From positions 1 to 64,000 of the forward strand of contig CAKRZE010000005.1 in NCBI GenBank assembly GCA_934432725.1: DNA of 64,000 nt. The letters run 5' to 3'. A program made the translations under genes and the position numbers. This document shows positions 17,099 to 26,581 of the stretch, in pieces. Numbering within the stretch: the stretch's first letter is position 1; every line of letters begins with the position of its first letter. The notes under the pieces are model-generated. The model was not told where the DNA came from and made no database searches. It worked only from the letters and a program-made list of their open reading frames with translations. The stretch is from an uncultured Eubacteriales bacterium (lineage in GTDB: Bacteria; Bacillota; Clostridia; Oscillospirales; CAG-272).

Positions 17099-17138
17099 AA
17101 TTTTGTAAAATATGCAAAAGGAGTGCTATGCCGATTGA

Positions 17139-17177
17139 AAAACTGCCGCAGAGGTAATTGTCCTCTGCGGCAGTTTT
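17139..17177. terminator. Strong bidirectional terminator
   Basis: 16-bp perfect stem with a 7-base loop, A-run on the left arm and T-run on the right. It sits directly behind the stop of the broken serine recombinase (minus) and after the surface protein gene (plus). Confidence 0.85.
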
Positions 17178-17181
17178 CTTG

Positions 17182-18696
17182 TCAGACCGAACACGTTCTT
17201 AAACCAAAAGAGTTCGTACCTGTGCGTTTTGGTGGAGCTGAAGCACCCTTAAATGAACACTCAGCTTCAGCGTCGCTTTTCTCTATACTGTCGATGATTT
17301 CACCTGTAATCTCAACTGGATCGCCGCCGGTATTTACATGAATGGTCAGCTTGTCATCATACAGGTATATCTTGTTCACAAACACGGCAATGAGCGCTCG
17401 ACGATACGCCGGATCATCGGCGCTGCCATCCTTGAGGCTCTCCAAGAAGAACCGGACCATGTTGGGTGTGATTTTTACATCCTTTGACTTCTCAACCGAG
17501 ATATTGAATTCCAGCTCCGCACGCCGTTCTTCAATAGCGGCAAGCTGCTCATACAGGGATTTTCTCACCACGTCAATGTCACACTCGGTAACTGCATTCA
17601 AAAGGTTGGCCCGCTTCTTCTCTACGGCCTTCAGCTCTTTCCGATAGGCTTCCAGTTCCGTGTTTTGGGGCTGCTTTTCAAGTTCCTCGGACAGCTTTTG
17701 AATAATGATATCAATGTTCTCAGCGGTGAGCATTTGACGGCAAACGTCTATCACCAAATCCTCAATATATTGCTTACGGACGGTTTTCTTGTGACAGCCG
17801 GACTTGCGCTTAACACCGTTGCAGATGTAATAGTGATGCTGCTTGCCATTCTTACCGGTGCCGCCGTAGCCAGTCATCATTTCTTTGCAATAGCCGCAAA
17901 ACAGCTTTGTTGTGAGCAAATATTCTTCCTTTGCCCTCGCTCTGGCGGGACCTTTTTGTTTTTCTGCATCTTTTCCTCTACCCGCTGAAACAGCTCGTCA
18001 TCTATAATCCGAGGCATACCGCCGGGTGTTTCCGTTCCCTTATAGGTGTATATACCAATATAGCGCTTGTTCTGAAGCATTTTGCGTAGGGAATTTTTAT
18101 TGAACTCGTTACCGCGGGAAGTCGTAACCCCGTGCGAGTTCATGTAGCGGCAAATGTCTGCAACTGTGGCCCCGTCAGCGTACATCTCAAAAATGCGCTT
18201 GACGATAGGGGCGGTTGCCTCGTCAATGACATATTTCTTTGTGGCCTTGTCGATCTTGTAGCCTAGTGCCGTACCACCACCGGTTACAAGGCATTTTTTA
18301 CCATTCAAATCCATACCACGTTTAATCTTTTGGGCAAGCTCAGCGCTTGTAATACTCAGCCATGCCTTCAAGCACGCTTTCTATAAGAATTCCGCTTGCG
18401 TCATCTGAGATGTTTTCTCTTGCACTAAATACACGAACGCCGTTTTTCTTGAGCCGCTTTTTATATACGGCGCTATCATAGCGATTGCGGGCAAACCTGT
18501 CCAGCTGATACACAAGTACACCTTCAAACAGGCGCTTGCTGCTATCCGCTATCATCTGCTGAAACCGTGGTCGGTCATCCGTTTTGCCGGAAATGGCACG
18601 GTCGATATATTCGCCTATTACCCTGTAATCGTGCTGTGCAGCATAATCATAGCACACTTTGAGCTGCCCTTCAATACTCTGCTCTGTCTGATTATG
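17182..18696 (-). pseudogene. Broken large serine recombinase
   Basis: Pieces in three frames read as one recombinase: resolvase part (QTEQSIEGQLKVCYDYA ... VLVYQLDRFARNRYDSA), recombinase domain (NEFNKNSLRKMLQNKRYIG) and zinc-ribbon plus coiled coil (LLTTKLFCGYCKEMMTGYGG). One extra T at 18347-18348 breaks MAEYY(S)AELAQKI; one missing base in the T5 run at 17953-17957 breaks the join to ARAKEEYLLTTK. The N-terminus, including the strand with the catalytic serine (normally Y-x-R-Y-S-S), is absent: homology begins at HNQTEQ at 18696, exactly where the hamB reading frame ends. Probably the former integrase of the defence island or of an older insert. Confidence 0.85.
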
Positions 18697-20593
18697 AAAG
18701 GGTTATATCATTGCTCGTCTTTTCCGGCGGGAAGTTCTTCATGATTGTAGACTTCTGCCCTGGGGTGACATACTCTTCAAACATTTCCGTCAGTGGCGAA
18801 TCAATACCGGCAGCGTAATCATTCATTATGATAAGAGCCATTTTCCGGAGAGCGTCAAAATCGCGGTCGGTTGCTTCCGCATGACAAGTGGTCATCTCTA
18901 TATCACCGCGCACAAGATCATTTACAAGCGCAGGATAATGCGATCTGTTTTCGTCAAGGTCGAAAGACAGCTTCTGTTCAGGCACATCATTGTTGAGAAG
19001 CCGCTCATACTGCTTTTCCGTAAGGCTTGAATCCATGCGGAGAAGAAACACATTACCGAAAAGATTGTATTTTATACGTCCGACACGCCCTACAAGGTTT
19101 CGGAACTCAACTTCGTCCATATTGGTGGTTCCGTTCCGGTAGCTTGTGATGAACAGATTGTCGGCAGGCAGGTTGACGCCCTCAACAAGGGTGCTTGTGC
19201 AGAAAATGGTGCGAAGGTCTCCATCTTCAAAGCTCTGCTCGATACGCAGGCGTATATTTGCGGGCAGATAGCCCACATGATAAGCAACGCCTTTTTCAAT
19301 AAGCTCTGCGAGGTAGCACTCTCTGTGGACATCGTTTTTGATGTCATTTGCCAGTTTTGTAAGGTTGGGGTTGTTCAGCGGCTGCAGGCTCTTTGCATAT
19401 TCCATCGCAAAATCTACGACCTTCTGCCGTGCGCTGCAGTATACAACATTCTGCTTGCCCCTGCCGACCCTGTGGATGATTTTCGCCAGTGACATGTCCG
19501 TTGGCACGCGATATACATACTCAAGGCTCTTTTTATGCTCATTATGGATACACATTCTGTTGTTCGGAAGATCCATAAAGAATTTGAACTGGCTGACAGG
19601 AGTAAAACGCGATGCAAGACGCTGCACCTTGCTCGGCCGGACACCGGGGATTGTACGGAGATATATCTCAGGATTGGGAATATTGGGAGAAGCGAAAATA
19701 ACTGTGGGCGGCTTCTCCAGTCGTCTCAGTTGCGGAATGACCTTATAATAATAACTGCCGCGGCCACCGCGCTCCGAAATCTTATGTGCCTCATCCACAA
19801 ACACGAAATCAATGTTCATGTCGGGGCGCTCAATCAGAAGGTGATGCATACGTTCCGGGGTCATTATGAAAATGAAATGGTGATCCTGCTGAAGGTATAT
19901 TTCTCCTATCGCACTGACGACCCTGTAGTTTCTGGCGGTCAGCTCGTCCTGCAGGCCGTCGAACATATTGCTTCTAACCTCGTTTATAAGAGCCTTCGTC
20001 GGAATGAGAATGGCATAATTTCCTGTGGAACCTTTTTCTATCTGCTCTTTTATGTATGTCTGTACAACAAAGGACTTACCCATTGAGGTAGGACCGGAAT
20101 AGCTGAAGTACGGATCTCCCAGCCTATCATACACGCTTTTCTGATCATGAAAGAAGTATTCACCGACCCGTCCCGGAATCAGGTGGCTCTCTTTGTCAAA
20201 CTCATAAAAAATGCCGTCCAGAACATCCGCACTCTTGTACCCGCCGACTGCGGGTGCCTTAAGTCCTCGATAATTTCCAACGGCAGATAAAACAGAACCG
20301 AGATAATACTTTACGGCTCCATCCTGCGGGTAAACAAGGTGAAGAAGTGTTGCGATTTCCTGTCCCCACTGGTGATCCCTGTCCGCAGTGGGCGCATATG
20401 TGGATTTTGAAAGAAGATCAGCAAAGCGGAGCGCATCCTTGATCTGAACCTGTTGCTGCGGCCGGTCAAGCCCGAAAAGGTCTATCGAATAATTGTACAG
20501 CAGCGCCTCATAGATTTCGTTGAGATACTCATTTTTATCAATGTCACGGTAGATCGCTTCAGCCAGGGAGGCCGTTTTAGGAACATATTTCAT
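18692..20593 (-). CDS. hamB: HamB-type SF2 helicase of Hachiman, C-terminally truncated
   Basis: 633 residues. Walker A (SGPTSMGKS) near residue 170, motif II DEAH (FVFVDEAHKI), motif III-like FASPNIPNP, and the C-terminal RecA motifs FCTSTLVEGVNLPA and FRNLVGRVGRI. This matches the helicase of Hachiman defence, which acts with HamA. After the helicase core only ~110 residues remain, ending TSNDITLS, and the stop codon lies in recombinase-derived DNA. HamB proteins generally carry a longer C-terminal region, so the end appears lost. The start ATG 20593 overlaps the inferred hamA stop (TGATG). Likely inactive or altered. Confidence 0.8.
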   Translation of the reverse strand: MKYVPKTASLAEAIYRDIDKNEYLNEIYEALLYNYSIDLFGLDRPQQQVQIKDALRFADLLSKSTYAPTADRDHQWGQEIATLLHLVYPQDGAVKYYLGSVLSAVGNYRGLKAPAVGGYKSADVLDGIFYEFDKESHLIPGRVGEYFFHDQKSVYDRLGDPYFSYSGPTSMGKSFVVQTYIKEQIEKGSTGNYAILIPTKALINEVRSNMFDGLQDELTARNYRVVSAIGEIYLQQDHHFIFIMTPERMHHLLIERPDMNIDFVFVDEAHKISERGGRGSYYYKVIPQLRRLEKPPTVIFASPNIPNPEIYLRTIPGVRPSKVQRLASRFTPVSQFKFFMDLPNNRMCIHNEHKKSLEYVYRVPTDMSLAKIIHRVGRGKQNVVYCSARQKVVDFAMEYAKSLQPLNNPNLTKLANDIKNDVHRECYLAELIEKGVAYHVGYLPANIRLRIEQSFEDGDLRTIFCTSTLVEGVNLPADNLFITSYRNGTTNMDEVEFRNLVGRVGRIKYNLFGNVFLLRMDSSLTEKQYERLLNNDVPEQKLSFDLDENRSHYPALVNDLVRGDIEMTTCHAEATDRDFDALRKMALIIMNDYAAGIDSPLTEMFEEYVTPGQKSTIMKNFPPEKTSNDITLS

Positions 20594-22057
20594 CAGCGGC
20601 CCTCCAGCATTTCATCAATAAGACTTGTTTTTTCATTCGGCGCATCATTGAACGGTGAACATAGCAGTAAAAAGTATATCCCTCCAGATTGTGCCGCTTC
20701 ATCGTGTCAGCAATATAGCTCTTGACGGATTCAACATCCTGCTTCAGCTGTTCCTCTGCCGCCGATCTGTACAGTGCCGGATCAGTAACAGGCGGATCTA
20801 TTTTCAGAGAATAGCCAAGAAACAGACCGAACGCCATATCCGGCTTGTACTGAAACTGCTTTCTCGGAACCATCACATCCCGTAAATATTCCACGGTGCT
20901 GTTGTCAAACATCAGACCGTATGCGGTTTTTCGACGGTTTTAAACTCACTGTCTGCATTCTGCTCTATGGACACGATCCTTTCAAAGGCACGGTCAACAG
21001 CGGCATTCAGATCGCCTTCGATATTCGACGCGCCGAAAACGAGCTGATTGAAGGGACGTCCGTGTTCTGTAGTGGCGAGAAGATGGATGCCGTCGCTCTT
21101 ACTCGCAAGCCCGGTGTGCTGCGAGAATTCGATCTTTGACATAATCTTCGGTGCATTCAGTTCTTGCTCAAGGAAAACATAAAGCATCAGTTCGCCAAGC
21201 ACCGTATCGGCACTTGTGCCATACGCCTTTTTAAACTCAATGAGCGCCTGTGTACCAATGGCTCCGACAGGTCTCCCTTTGAAACTGTCCACCTTCGATC
21301 TTGAGAAAACATAGGTTCCGATATTGTCCGCCAGGAACTCCTTGATCCGCTTGAAGCGCAGTTTACCGTTGTTGGGATCGGCACAGTAGATGTTTGCTGT
21401 AGACGGGTGCGTGAGCCCGGAAACAATGACCGAAGAGATCTTTTTAAATGTTCTTCCGAAGGTACCGTCGTCAATCGTCCTCTGAAGAGGAGAAGTCTCT
21501 TCCTCTTCAGCCTCATCTTCAGAGGGCAGCGGATCGATAAACAGCTGTCCACTCGAATCGACCAAAGTAAGATAGTTCTTTTCAAAGCTCTTCAGAGAGT
21601 CGGCGCAGTCAGCGTTGGAAACGTCAACTATGGCATACCGAAAAAGAGAGGCCATCAGCGGAGCCATAATAAATTTGTTACGCTCGAGGATAGCGCTTTT
21701 CTCAAATCCGGCAACACTGCCTATAAGCGTATCGTCGGGTACGTTATCTTCTCGGAGGACAGCTTTGACAGCGTATATGAACTGTTTTGCATTTGCTTCC
21801 GCGATAAGTCCAACAACGCCTCTATCAAAGGCGATAACAGCGTCTTCATACGTTATTGCCCTCGCGGCATCGATAACATCGGGCGGAACATTGTCATGTC
21901 CGCTTTTCAAGTGTGGAGGCAAAGAACTGTCCCGGTTAGTGGTATCAGCGCAGCCGTATGCGCTGAAAACCGCGTCACATATGCTCTTGTATGTAACGCC
22001 CTGCCCCTTTGCCTGGTAAACCAGGTTGAGCAGCGTTCCGAAGCACAGCTTTTTTAT
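20593..22057 (-). pseudogene. hamA: HamA (DUF1837) of Hachiman, disrupted
   Basis: Parts in separate frames form one ~488-residue protein. Coding-like sequence begins IKKLCFGTLLNLVYQ at an ATA (22057) placed 9 bases after a perfect AAGGAGG; the first ordinary start is a TTG 45 codons later. The DUF1837 core (GELMLYVFLEQELNAPKIMSK, SDGIHLL, QLVFGASN) breaks in an A5 run (plus 20927-20931): one added base joins FKTVE to KTAYGLMFDNS. A second lesion at GG 20654-20655 hides the normal end YCYVHPFNDAPNEKTSLIDE, whose stop would overlap the hamB start. HamA is the nuclease effector; the expected GExK-like motif reads GASN here. Disrupted unless the indels are artefacts. Confidence 0.75.
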
Positions 22058-22084
22058 CGGTCTTTGCCTCCTTACAGTTGATTC

Positions 22085-23467
22085 CTATATTTCAAAAATC
22101 CGCTTAATCACAGCTGTCAGCTGCGTTTTTACGTGACTCTCATCTTCCTCAAAGATAAACGGAAGTCGAATGAAGTGAATATTGATATCACCGGATTCAC
22201 TCTGACTCTTGCCGACAGGATAGTGCGGCTCTGCATCCTCATACCGATACATAGGATAGAGAAGGTATACGTCAGAGACATTGCGTTTCCGGGCATATTC
22301 GCAGACCTGGTAGATATCCGTCTGTTTCGGTTCTTCGCTGACGACCTTTCTGACAGTTTCTGTGTCTCCTTCAAAACGAGCAACTTGCTTGTACTTAGTA
22401 TCAAGAATAAAGACTTTGCCGTTCAGTTCCACAAGAATATCATGGCGCATGGTAAATGCAGCACCGAGAGATTGTCCAGCATATTGGATATCCTCAATCA
22501 AGTGCATATCGCTTTGTTGCAGACGGACTCTGCCGCCACAATCTTCAACAACTTCCTGCATAAACCCGCCGATAAAGCCTTCAAATAGAAGTTCTGTCGG
22601 GAAGAGGAAGCAGAAGGATTCGTTGATATCCATCGTCAAGCCGGAAGTCTTGTTTAGTAGGAACATTTTGCTCATGCTGAGAATGATGCGATAGTTGCTA
22701 TGCATCTTACTGAGACGGACGCGATCGCAGTCACTTGGCGTACACTGCACATCGGAAACCTCACCCAGCTTCACCAGAATATGCCGAATCGCGTTTTGAT
22801 TCCGTTTTGAGGTCGAGTTGATAATCTGCTTGCAGGTATACTTGATGACTCGGTTGACCCAGTTATCAAATTCAAACGTGGAGTAGGAACAGCGGAACTT
22901 ATTGCTCATTCCGTTGGGTATTTTTCGCACGATATAATCTGCAAAATCAAATTTGCCCTTGATATGGGAGATGTCTTCGGTTTCCTCAACATACTGGTAA
23001 TACAAGCCGCGCTCTATGGCGGCACGGACATATCCCACATACAAAGTGATGAACAGTTCCCGGAGATCCTCAGCTTCACTTAGTTCTGTAGAAATGTTGA
23101 TGAACGGATATGATACTCTGTTACAATACTCCAGCCATCGAATGAGGTTTTTCATCAAATGGCTTTGAGTAAGATCTTCAGTTTCCTGATCCTCGGCCTC
23201 CGTTCGGAACATTTTCGGATAGATATTCAGCTGCTCGCCAGCAAACGCAATCGTCCCGATATAGTTCTTGGTACGTACTCCGCCTCTGCCTGTGAACGCA
23301 AGAAACTGCTGTTTGGTATCAAAGCGACCATCATCATAGAAAACTGCCCGTTGATCCCAATTGTGCTGCAAAAAGTCCTCCAATTCTTCAAGCCCTTTCT
23401 GGGATCTCCAGGAGGGCGGAAGAGACGAATTCCTTATTGCCGTTTCTTCATATCTGCTCAGTATCAT
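22085..23467 (-). CDS. McrC-like nuclease subunit of an LlaJI-type system
   Basis: 460 residues. It has the McrC pattern: FTGRGGVRTKNYIGTIAF near the N-terminus, a central helical part, FPTELLFEGFIGGFM, and the PD-(D/E)xK nuclease core MRHDILVELNGKVFILDTKYK near 350-375. It works as the nuclease partner of the McrB-like GTPase. Start ATG 23467 overlaps the GTPase stop by 4 bases. Corresponds to R2 of LlaJI-like systems by family and position. Confidence 0.88.
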   Translation of the reverse strand: MILSRYEETAIRNSSLPPSWRSQKGLEELEDFLQHNWDQRAVFYDDGRFDTKQQFLAFTGRGGVRTKNYIGTIAFAGEQLNIYPKMFRTEAEDQETEDLTQSHLMKNLIRWLEYCNRVSYPFINISTELSEAEDLRELFITLYVGYVRAAIERGLYYQYVEETEDISHIKGKFDFADYIVRKIPNGMSNKFRCSYSTFEFDNWVNRVIKYTCKQIINSTSKRNQNAIRHILVKLGEVSDVQCTPSDCDRVRLSKMHSNYRIILSMSKMFLLNKTSGLTMDINESFCFLFPTELLFEGFIGGFMQEVVEDCGGRVRLQQSDMHLIEDIQYAGQSLGAAFTMRHDILVELNGKVFILDTKYKQVARFEGDTETVRKVVSEEPKQTDIYQVCEYARKRNVSDVYLLYPMYRYEDAEPHYPVGKSQSESGDINIHFIRLPFIFEEDESHVKTQLTAVIKRIFEI

Positions 23468-25410
23468 TCTTGAACATCCGCCTTTTCAACACGAACCCTG
23501 CTGATCTTATTATCCACAATTTTGATGCCCAAATCTTTGAGCGCATCAGTCAATACTCCGATTACCTTTTTCTTGTTATCGTAATAATACTCATACAAGA
23601 GCGGAATGATGCTGTTGTTCAGAATCGCGCAGAGGTCATCCACCGTTTTCCCCATAAAATAGGAGTGACCAATCAACAGATCAGAGCTCTCAAGCGAATC
23701 AGCCAGAATCGTGTTGATTTTCGAAAGTACATTGCGGAGAGTGGGATCGTCAACAAGCGAGGCATTCGGATACTGCTCAATGAATTCAAATCTGCGCCGT
23801 AAAGCGGCATCAATCAGGGAAATCGACTTGTCTGCGGAGTTCATTGTGCCGACAATATAAAGATTGTTAGGCACAGCAAAGATGTCGCCGGATTGGAGTG
23901 TCACGCAGGTTTCGTTGACTTCGCCCCAACGCTTGTCGCTTTCAATCAGAGTGATTAACTCGCCAAACACCTTGGAGATGTTGGCACGGTTGATTTCATC
24001 AATGATGATGACATAGTTCTTCTCATGATTATCAAGGGCATCATCTGCAATGCGCTTGAGCACACCGTCAACAGTTATGAAGGCCATCTTACCCGATTTG
24101 GTATCAGGACGAAGCCCCTGGATAAACTCTTCATAGCCGTAGCTTTGATGGAATGTTGTGAAGACTATCTGGCCTTTGCGGACATAATCGTTATATGCAG
24201 CCATTACCGCTTTGCGTTCTTCATATGATTTCCGCCGGGTATCTACTGCACGGCTCTCAATTATGGCAAGGGCGTATTCTGCGGTTGAATATGTTTTTCC
24301 GGTACCAGGGGCTCCATAGATAATGAAGTTCAGCGGATGAATAAGGTTTACTCTTGGCGTCCGCACTACTTCAAGACAGGTTTTCTTCTTTGCGGTTTCT
24401 GAATCACCGGTAGAAGTCGCCATATCAATATCATCTTCTACAGCATCGTCTGGCATCTCATCAACACCAGCGGTCTGATCAATATCATCACTATACTTTT
24501 CTTCGCACAAAGAATAGTCTTGCTCTTCATCGCCGAAGGTAAATGCGAGCAGTTGCTTCTTGATGTAACCGTCAGAAGCATCGACACGATGAATAGCCTC
24601 ACGCAAGACACCGGGACCGAACCATGTCTTGAACGGATCAAGACGAGTCCAATCCACCTTGATTGTTTTGCCGTCACCAGCGTTTTCTGTAACAGTACCG
24701 ATAGCTTTGATTCTCATAGCGCCGACCGTCTTGCCATGATTATCAAAAGGGAGGTTCTTCTTCTGAGTGAAGGTGGACTTTATCGCGATACGATCTCCAA
24801 CAGCAATTGACTTCACAACGTCAATGAACTTATCGTCCCATCCGTTAACCCACATACCGCCATCAATATAATCATCTGAAAAATCTCTCCACTGTCCGTT
24901 TTCATCATTGCCGGTAGTGCCGACGTACCATGCATAATCGATACCCAACCCGTCTAACAAGCTTCCGGGTAGATCATACTGTGTAATCACGGATCTTGCG
25001 TCTCCTGTTTGCTCAAAGAATGCCTCCGCCCATTCTGTAAAAGCAGTTCTTTTGAAAACTATCAACTGCTCAAACTTATAGTTGACCTTACCAGCTGCGG
25101 ATACCTGCGCACCGATGATTGCAACATTTTCGAGCTGTTTATATACTCTTTCGAGGATATACTTGACAAGAACATCCCTTTTTACTTCCGGGACACAAAC
25201 GAATATGACGATTGGAGCAAAATAACGAAATTGCTCGGATACCCGGTTGGTAATCTGCCGTTGTTCTTTAATATGTGATATTCTTGCGTCACGCCCGAAA
25301 TTGTCTTTGCTCCATGCCTTAAATTCGTCGCCCTTATTACGCGCGTGAGGGTTTGCATCAATCAGGGCATCCAACGTCTCTGTAAACGAATTAAGTGTTA
25401 TTTCAGCCAT
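23464..25410 (-). CDS. McrB-like GTPase with N-terminal recognition domains, LlaJI type
   Basis: 648 residues. The AAA+ GTPase part (about 365-600) has Walker A GAPGTGKT, the McrB signature IIIDEINRANISKVFGELI, the sensor VGTMNSADKS and the arginine finger region AALRRRFEF. The N-terminal half (1-320) holds an unassigned domain and a beta-barrel-like stretch (GDRIAIKS ... MRIKAIGTV ... KVDW) that may read DNA, followed by an acidic linker. In LlaJI-type systems this subunit gives sequence specificity and GTP-driven translocation. Start ATG 25410 overlaps the methyltransferase stop by 8 bases. Confidence 0.88.
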   Translation of the reverse strand: MAEITLNSFTETLDALIDANPHARNKGDEFKAWSKDNFGRDARISHIKEQRQITNRVSEQFRYFAPIVIFVCVPEVKRDVLVKYILERVYKQLENVAIIGAQVSAAGKVNYKFEQLIVFKRTAFTEWAEAFFEQTGDARSVITQYDLPGSLLDGLGIDYAWYVGTTGNDENGQWRDFSDDYIDGGMWVNGWDDKFIDVVKSIAVGDRIAIKSTFTQKKNLPFDNHGKTVGAMRIKAIGTVTENAGDGKTIKVDWTRLDPFKTWFGPGVLREAIHRVDASDGYIKKQLLAFTFGDEEQDYSLCEEKYSDDIDQTAGVDEMPDDAVEDDIDMATSTGDSETAKKKTCLEVVRTPRVNLIHPLNFIIYGAPGTGKTYSTAEYALAIIESRAVDTRRKSYEERKAVMAAYNDYVRKGQIVFTTFHQSYGYEEFIQGLRPDTKSGKMAFITVDGVLKRIADDALDNHEKNYVIIIDEINRANISKVFGELITLIESDKRWGEVNETCVTLQSGDIFAVPNNLYIVGTMNSADKSISLIDAALRRRFEFIEQYPNASLVDDPTLRNVLSKINTILADSLESSDLLIGHSYFMGKTVDDLCAILNNSIIPLLYEYYYDNKKKVIGVLTDALKDLGIKIVDNKISRVRVEKADVQE

Positions 25411-26581
25411 TTTCTTTGCCCTTTCTCTCTACATATTGATGTATGGCATTAATAAAAAACTGAGGACTCCGTACAGTTCCGGAAACCAGTCTCGACTCAA
25501 AGCCCTTTGCAGCCTTATATGATAATGGCTTGCATGGATACCTCAGATACTCTGACAATGACACCTCAACTCTATCAACGGGGTATAACGTTGAGTTTGA
25601 TGCAAACCTTTTGCCGTCAGCCCCCCAGCAGGAGTTAGGCCATTTATGATTCTTTCCCAGTTCATTATCTTGTGAAGAATCATATTGCTCAGGGGCAAGA
25701 ATCTTTTTAGCTATCCAAGAAATAACATCAACCGTAACAGCGTTTCCGACAAGCTTCCATCGGATGTTCGGTTTGGCTATCTCTTCGGCTGGTTTCGTCC
25801 AATCTTCAGGAAAGCCTTGCAACCGCTCAGCATCTCTGATATCTGGTGATCCGACCGTTCCATCGGGGAAGGCAATGGCCGGGGCAGAGGGTATGCCAAT
25901 TGCTGAACCAACTTTCAAGGTTGGAATTGCATTTTGATAGAGACCAATAGCGTATTTTCCTTCTGTCCAGTAAAAGCCACAAGGCTCCTCAAATTCTGTT
26001 GAAGTTATTATGCCATGCTCCTGTAAAGAGTTTCCGCTCAGCAGTACATCTCTGGGATTGTTATGTAATGCTGCAACCACGAACACTCGACGCCTACGTT
26101 GCGGAACAAAAGCTAAAGAATCAATCATCCTATATGCCCAACTATACCCAAGTGCTTCCAACTCTTCGGTAATAGTCCGGATTGTTTCTCCCTTCCTTAA
26201 GAAAAGCATATTGGGAACATTCTCAAAGATAACCCATTCAACTTTCTTCTTTTCTAACAGGCGAAAAACCTCTCTTACCAAGGATGAGCGTTCCCCAGAC
26301 AAACCTGTCTTGACACCTATCGTACTTATATCCTGACATGGAAATCCCGCACAGAGTATATCTGTATCGTCAGGAAGCGCATTCAAGTCACATATATCGT
26401 CAACCAATGAAATGCCAGGAAAATTAGTCCTAAGTACATGCTTGGCGATTGAGTCAATCTCACACGCCATGATGGTTTCAATCCCAGCTTGCTTGAAGCT
26501 GAGTTCAAATCCTCCAATTCCCGCAAACATGCTGACCATTTTGAGCGGCAGCTTTTCCGATGTTTTATTGCTCATAAGCAT
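25403..26581 (-). CDS. C5 cytosine methyltransferase 2
   Basis: 392 residues from ATG 26581 (GGAAG 6 bases upstream). C5-MTase motifs in order: I (VSMFAGIGGFELSF), IV with catalytic Cys (AGFPCQDIS), VI (FENVPN), VIII (QRRRRVFVV), and IX/X (RLQGFPEDW, KLVGNAVTV). The C-terminal extension after motif X (about 290-392) is unassigned. The gene overlaps both neighbours. With a second C5 enzyme next to an McrBC-like pair it probably methylates one strand of an asymmetric site. Confidence 0.92.
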   Translation of the reverse strand: MLMSNKTSEKLPLKMVSMFAGIGGFELSFKQAGIETIMACEIDSIAKHVLRTNFPGISLVDDICDLNALPDDTDILCAGFPCQDISTIGVKTGLSGERSSLVREVFRLLEKKKVEWVIFENVPNMLFLRKGETIRTITEELEALGYSWAYRMIDSLAFVPQRRRRVFVVAALHNNPRDVLLSGNSLQEHGIITSTEFEEPCGFYWTEGKYAIGLYQNAIPTLKVGSAIGIPSAPAIAFPDGTVGSPDIRDAERLQGFPEDWTKPAEEIAKPNIRWKLVGNAVTVDVISWIAKKILAPEQYDSSQDNELGKNHKWPNSCWGADGKRFASNSTLYPVDRVEVSLSEYLRYPCKPLSYKAAKGFESRLVSGTVRSPQFFINAIHQYVERKGKENG

